From an uncultured Thermomicrobiales bacterium (GTDB lineage: Bacteria > Chloroflexota > Chloroflexia > Thermomicrobiales > UBA6265), in the NCBI GenBank assembly GCA_902806395.1, contig CADCWH010000239.1, forward strand, positions 1 to 7,823: 7,823 nucleotides of DNA, read 5' to 3'. A program made the translations under genes and the position numbers. Every line of letters begins with the position of its first letter. Within the stretch, counting starts at the first letter, position 1. The notes beneath the pieces are model-generated. The model was not told where the DNA came from. It searched no databases and saw nothing but the letters and a program-made list of their open reading frames with translations. This document shows positions 4,611-7,823 of the stretch, in pieces.

Positions 4611-5987
4611 GTGTTCCACATCGCTGCGTCGCGGGCCGTTGCGTCGTCCGGTTCCCCGTCCTTAGGGAGGACCACGAGGGGAGCCTCGCCTCCCCGATCG
4701 CTCTCCGACGAGTTGGCGGCACAGATTGGTGAGCCCGTCCAGGTCATGGGCTGGGTCCAACAGGTCCGGCGCCTGAAGCGGGTCAGTTTCCTGATCGTCC
4801 GGGACAGACGTGGCCTGGCGCAGGTCGTCGTGGACGACCCGGCCCTGATGAGTACGGTCGAACACCTGGGAAACGAGTCCGTCGTCACGGTGGGCGGAAC
4901 GGTGATCGCCAGTCGGCAGGCGCCGGACGGGGTCGAAGTGCGGGCAGCGTCGGTCGATGTCGTCTCCGAGGCGGCGACGCCTCCGTTCGACCTGTTCCGA
5001 CCCACGCTGGACCTACCCCTGCCGACGTTGCTCGACTACGCGCCGCTGTCGCTCCGGCACCGGAGACGCCAGGCGACGCTCCGCGTGGCCGCCGCGTCGG
5101 TTGCGGGATTCAGGGCGACGCTGGACGCGCGGGAGTTCGTGTCGATCCAGACGCCGAAGCTCGTCGAGGCGGCCGCCGAGGGCGGGGCGAACGTGTTCCC
5201 GGTGTCGTACTTCGGCCGCCCGGCCTACCTAGCCCAGAGCCCGCAACTCTACAAGCAGATCATGGTCGGCGTATTCGAGCGGGTCTACGAGGTGGGACCG
5301 GTGTTTCGTGCCGAGCCGCACGACACGCCGCGCCACTTGAACGAATATGTGTCGCTCGATGCCGAGATGGGGTTCATCGCCGACCACCGCGACGTGATGG
5401 CGACCCTGCGCGACACACTGGCGGGGATGCTCGCGGCGGTGGTGGAGCGGGCCGGGCCGGGCCTGGACATGCTGGGGGTCGTACCGCCGACGATCCCCGG
5501 GGTGATTCCGAGCATCCGATTCGGTGAAGCATTGGAGTTGGTGTCGGCGGGGCTCGGGGAGGACCTGTGCGGAGAGATGGATTTGGCTCCGGCACACGAG
5601 CGATACCTGGGGGAGTGGGCAGAACGGGAGCACGGCTCGGCTTGGTTGTTCGTGACGGGGTATCCGATGGAGAAGCGGCCCTTCTACACCCATCCGGACC
5701 CGGCCGACCCGGCGGCGTCGAATGGGTTCGACCTGCTGTTCCGGGGAGTGGAACTGGTGACGGGCGGCCAACGTCTACACCAGTTGGCCGACTATGAGGC
5801 GGCGTTGGCGAGCCGGGGTCTGGACCCGGCCGCCTTCCGGGGCTACCTCGATGCCTTTCGCTACGGGATGCCACCGCACGGCGGGTTTGCGATCGGTTTG
5901 GAGCGGTGGGTCAGTCGCCTGTTGGGGTTGGCCAACGTGCGGGAGGCCACGGCGTTCCCCCGGGACCTGGCGCGGTTGCAACCGTGA
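4611..5987 (+). CDS. aspS: Archaeal-type aspartyl-tRNA synthetase, probably non-discriminating (Asp/Asn)
   Basis: This 458-residue class IIb synthetase is of the compact archaeal AspRS2 type, lacking the bacterial GAD insertion. A loose 30-residue N-terminus is followed by the OB-fold anticodon domain (about 32-120, VMGWVQQVRRLKRVSFLIV, then RDRRG) and the catalytic core: motif 1 region EFVSIQTPKL (175-184), the EGG and AQSPQLYKQ elements (190-216), motif 2 FRAEPHDTPRHLNEY (232-246), GGQRLHQ (385-391, aspartate pocket) and motif 3 GLERW (429-433). All class II signature arginines and glutamates are present. In characterised archaeal enzymes Trp26/Lys85 mark tRNA-Asp-specific AspRS and His/Pro the relaxed form; here the equivalents are Gln50 and Pro105, so relaxed specificity is likely but unproven. 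A relaxed enzyme would make Asp-tRNA-Asn for GatCAB. The frame is open upstream to 4353, but that stretch is T-box leader; the GTG at 4611 has the ribosome site. Expression should respond to uncharged tRNA-Asp. Confidence 0.93.
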   Translation: MFHIAASRAVASSGSPSLGRTTRGASPPRSLSDELAAQIGEPVQVMGWVQQVRRLKRVSFLIVRDRRGLAQVVVDDPALMSTVEHLGNESVVTVGGTVIASRQAPDGVEVRAASVDVVSEAATPPFDLFRPTLDLPLPTLLDYAPLSLRHRRRQATLRVAAASVAGFRATLDAREFVSIQTPKLVEAAAEGGANVFPVSYFGRPAYLAQSPQLYKQIMVGVFERVYEVGPVFRAEPHDTPRHLNEYVSLDAEMGFIADHRDVMATLRDTLAGMLAAVVERAGPGLDMLGVVPPTIPGVIPSIRFGEALELVSAGLGEDLCGEMDLAPAHERYLGEWAEREHGSAWLFVTGYPMEKRPFYTHPDPADPAASNGFDLLFRGVELVTGGQRLHQLADYEAALASRGLDPAAFRGYLDAFRYGMPPHGGFAIGLERWVSRLLGLANVREATAFPRDLARLQP

Positions 5988-6330
5988 GTTGCCAGGACGA
6001 TGGACGAGGCATCCACATGTTTCGACCGGTCCTGACCGTGGCGCGGTGACGTCCGATCCGCTTCGCGGGCGCGGTTTCCCCATGGGCGGCCGAATCCAAC
6101 GTCCTGGATCGGTCCCCGGCGGGGAAGGTCCGGTGGGAGAGACGCTCCACGCCATTACGCCGGCCAAGAGCGATCAGACGCGGACGATGGAGGGGAAGCA
6201 CTCCGTCCCACCGGTATCCATCGACCAAAACCGTTTCGAGGGGGGGCACCCAGACGACCTGTCTCTGGAAAGGGGTCGCCAGTCACTACCGCGTCCGGGT
6301 GGACGCGGGGTTGGAGTGAACTGAAATCGG
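5988..6330. other. Non-coding stretch with several hairpins
   Basis: This region lies between the convergent aspS and the leftward 394-codon gene. I see no gene with a ribosome site and recognisable protein. It holds several potential hairpins: CCCC/GGGG around 6114-6126, GTGGGAG/CTCCAC near 6133-6149, GGAC-GAT-GGAG paired with CTCC-GTCC (6182-6208), and a perfect 8-bp stem CCGCGTCC/GGACGCGG with a GGGT loop (6289-6308). None has a T-tract, so none is a clear terminator for aspS. It may be plain spacer, a 3' untranslated region or an unrecognised RNA. Confidence 0.4.
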
Positions 6331-6357
6331 CTCCGGCAAGCGACACGCTCGCCGGAG
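6331..6357 (-). terminator. Terminator of the leftward MutL-associated operon
   Basis: CTCCGGC (6331-6337) pairs with GCCGGAG (6351-6357), extended inward by AAGCG/CGCTC with one mismatch, around an ACA loop. On the minus strand it begins 4 bases after the stop codon and is followed by CCGATTTCAGTTC, a weakly T-rich tail. The direction is assigned from the tail and closeness to the stop. Confidence 0.75.
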
Positions 6358-6361
6358 TCGG

Positions 6362-7546
6362 TCAGGCCTCGGGGTTCTCCTCCGTGGGCGCCAACGGTGG
6401 GGCGACCAGGAGGACCTCGACGTTGACGACCCGAACCGGGGTCCGTTGGCCGGACCCGAGGTCGACATCGATGGCGTCGGTGACGACACCGTTCGGGAAG
6501 CGGTGCCGGTAGGGGCGGTCGAGGACCGTGGCCCGCTGGCCGAGGCGGACCTGGTCAGTGAGTCGGACGACCGCACCCGGGACCAACGTGGCCAAGTCTG
6601 GCTCCGAGTCGGTGTCGAGGCTCGTCTCGTCAATCCGGACCAATTCGGGCCGCATCAGGGTGCCGGTGACGCCGGTGGCCGGAAAGAGGCTGACCGTGGT
6701 GCCGGACCATTCACGCAGGACGGCGAAGAGTTCGGGCGCCATGCCTCGGGTGCCGAAACCCTCGGTGGCCATCACGGCGAAGGGGGTGCTGGCGCGGGGG
6801 GCGAAGCGGCGATCCCCGGCGAGTGGTCGCCAGGACGAGAGGCGGTCTTCCCCGTCCCATTCGAATGCCGCACCGATCTCCAGGGGAGCGATACTGCCGG
6901 TGACGAGGGCAGCGATGCCAGCAGCGGCAAGGGCACGATAGGCGGCCGTGGAGACCACGCCCCCGGCGACGACGATGGCCCCGGCGAGGTCTGCTGGGAT
7001 GTCCTGGGTGGTGAGGGCCGTGTCGGCAGCCGGGGTCAGGACCCGCAGTGGGCCCATCGCGGGTTGACCCAGGCCAACTATGCCGGAGACGCGTGACCCG
7101 ACGGTCCGGACCGTGACTTCACCCTCCCCGGCCAGTTCGGTCACGTCTCCCACGACGAGGGCGTTGATCCGGCCGGCGCCCTCGGGAGCGACCAGGAGTT
7201 CTCCAGTCTCGGGGTCGACTTCCAGGAGCGTCCCGGCAATGGGGGAGGGTACGGTGGCGGTCCGGAGGCCGCGGCGCGTCTTGGCGACCACCTGGCCAGC
7301 GGTGACCGCGGACCCAAGAGGGTGGACCAGGTGCTTATTGGTCTCGGCCGGGGACGTACCGAGGGCGGCCGGGATATCGACGCGCACCGCGACGGTCCGG
7401 GGCTCGACCTGGGCGAGGACCGTGTCGGCGAAGACGCGCTTGCCCTCTCGGACCCGGACCTCGGCGTCAGCAGGGAAGTAGCGCCGGACGCAAAGCTCCT
7501 GTTCGCGTGCGAAGACCGCCTGGGTATGGGGGAAATTCAGGCTCAT
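6362..7546 (-). CDS. Conserved MutL-associated protein of unknown function
   Basis: This is a 394-residue soluble protein without a signal peptide. I cannot name a function. The N-terminal part (about 28-120) has two beta-rich repeats resembling barrel-sandwich (biotinyl/lipoyl-like) folds: VREGKRVFADTVLAQV (32-47) and LVHPLGSAVTAGQVVAKT (73-90), then VPSPIAGTLLEVDPETGELLV, much like the hybrid-motif parts of carrier proteins or RnfC, but with no lysine in a modification motif. A glycine-rich middle (189-225) is followed by TPFAVMATEGFGTRGMAPELF (254-273), a segment I recall from uncharacterised Chloroflexota proteins. The C-terminal LVPGAVVRLTDQVRLGQRAT (321-340), ending VRVVNVEVL (371-379), looks like a KOW/SH3-type barrel. 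The ATG start has AGAGGA 7 bases upstream. It follows the MutL-like gene by 42 bases, so the two are probably co-transcribed and may work together. Confidence 0.72.
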   Translation of the reverse strand: MSLNFPHTQAVFAREQELCVRRYFPADAEVRVREGKRVFADTVLAQVEPRTVAVRVDIPAALGTSPAETNKHLVHPLGSAVTAGQVVAKTRRGLRTATVPSPIAGTLLEVDPETGELLVAPEGAGRINALVVGDVTELAGEGEVTVRTVGSRVSGIVGLGQPAMGPLRVLTPAADTALTTQDIPADLAGAIVVAGGVVSTAAYRALAAAGIAALVTGSIAPLEIGAAFEWDGEDRLSSWRPLAGDRRFAPRASTPFAVMATEGFGTRGMAPELFAVLREWSGTTVSLFPATGVTGTLMRPELVRIDETSLDTDSEPDLATLVPGAVVRLTDQVRLGQRATVLDRPYRHRFPNGVVTDAIDVDLGSGQRTPVRVVNVEVLLVAPPLAPTEENPEA

Positions 7547-7588
7547 CCGTCGATCCTCTCTGGTCGCCGCTCCAGGGCCGCCGTCTCG

Positions 7589-7823
7589 CTACGTCCGTTC
7601 CGTCCGTCCCGCGCCCGTCTCACCACCGACGGCCGCGATCCACTGGCGGACCTGGCCGGTCCGAGCGACCGCGGGGCTGGGGAGAGGTTGGCGGCCCCTG
7701 GCGTCGATGATGAGGCCGGCCTCACCCCCGGCAATGGGCCGCCCGGTTCCGAAGGTGACTGACTTGCCGGCGGGACCGGCACCGACCGACACCTTCTTCT
7801 CTGGCCGAACGACGACCGTGGCA
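7589..7823 (-). CDS. C-terminal end of a MutL/GlmL-like (glutamate mutase L) protein, partial
   Basis: Only the last 77 residues are inside the window; the gene continues beyond the right edge. The visible part (VVVRPEKKVSVGAGPAGKSV, then GRPIAGGEAGLIIDARGRQPL and a final amphipathic QVRQWIAAVGG) resembles the C-terminus of MutL/GlmL proteins, ASKHA-fold ATPases proposed to be chaperones or reactivators of the B12 enzyme glutamate mutase. In Chloroflexota such proteins usually occur without adjacent mutase subunits, so the name may mislead. The stop is TAG at 7589-7591. An internal GTG at 7792 is not a start, since the frame is open to the window edge. The call rests on a short, moderately conserved tail. 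Confidence 0.62.
   Translation of the reverse strand, partial: ATVVVRPEKKVSVGAGPAGKSVTFGTGRPIAGGEAGLIIDARGRQPLPSPAVARTGQVRQWIAAVGGETGAGRTERT

Noticed and set aside
6110..6290. Possible tandem glycine riboswitch on the plus strand
   Set aside because: The core GCCGAAGGRGCAA element is not matched (GCCGGCCAAGAGCGA has an insertion and mismatches), no second CTCAGG core follows, and no plus-strand gene lies downstream. Kept only as a low-interest remark.
6289..6308. Perfect 8-bp hairpin as the aspS terminator
   Set aside because: It lies about 300 bases past the aspS stop and is followed by GGTTGGAGTGAA, with no T-tract on either strand.
6446..7096. Plus-strand open frame of 216 codons antisense to the 394-residue gene
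   Set aside because: Gly/Asp/Glu-rich shadow without a ribosome site or known motif; the minus-strand gene has a Shine-Dalgarno site, a terminator and family-like segments.

Overview
The window is GC-rich bacterial chromosomal DNA with ordinary gene density and no mobile element, CRISPR array, tRNA or rRNA gene that I can recognise. The best guess for the host is a high-GC Chloroflexota bacterium, possibly of the Thermomicrobia/Sphaerobacter type. The basis is a MutL/GlmL-like protein followed by a conserved protein of unknown function (a pairing I associate with that phylum), an archaeal-type aspartyl-tRNA synthetase, a CoxL-like molybdenum hydroxylase and the GC-rich codon use. This is from memory of families, not from a search.

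Layout from left to right. (1) The 3' two thirds of a xanthine dehydrogenase-family molybdopterin-binding subunit (+), closed by a strong intrinsic terminator. (2) A winged-helix protein of the AlkZ-like HTH_42 family (+), converging after 13 bases on (3) a DUF805 membrane protein (-). (4) A leftward two-gene unit: a SRPBCC/AHSA1-type gene, broken here by one frameshift and one nonsense codon, followed at once by an ArsR-type repressor. Its promoter carries two similarly built inverted repeats that look like repressor operators. (5) Divergent from it, a rightward aspS gene for an archaeal-type (probably tRNA-Asn-charging, non-discriminating) aspartyl-tRNA synthetase. It is preceded by a nearly complete T-box riboswitch: Stem I with K-turn, loop E and distal loops, a GAC (Asp) specifier candidate, and mutually exclusive antiterminator and terminator. 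(6) About 340 bases without a convincing gene but with several hairpins. (7) A leftward pair: the end of a MutL/GlmL-like gene and a 394-residue conserved protein of unknown function, closed by a terminator.

The main regulatory story lies between 4165 and 4611. Two divergent promoters sit back to back. The left one is probably autoregulated by ArsR binding; the right one is controlled after initiation by uncharged tRNA-Asp reading the nascent leader. The aspS reading frame stays open through much of the leader, so a naive start at 4353 would lie inside riboswitch Stem I. The real start is almost certainly the GTG at 4611, directly after the T-box terminator and a strong Shine-Dalgarno sequence.
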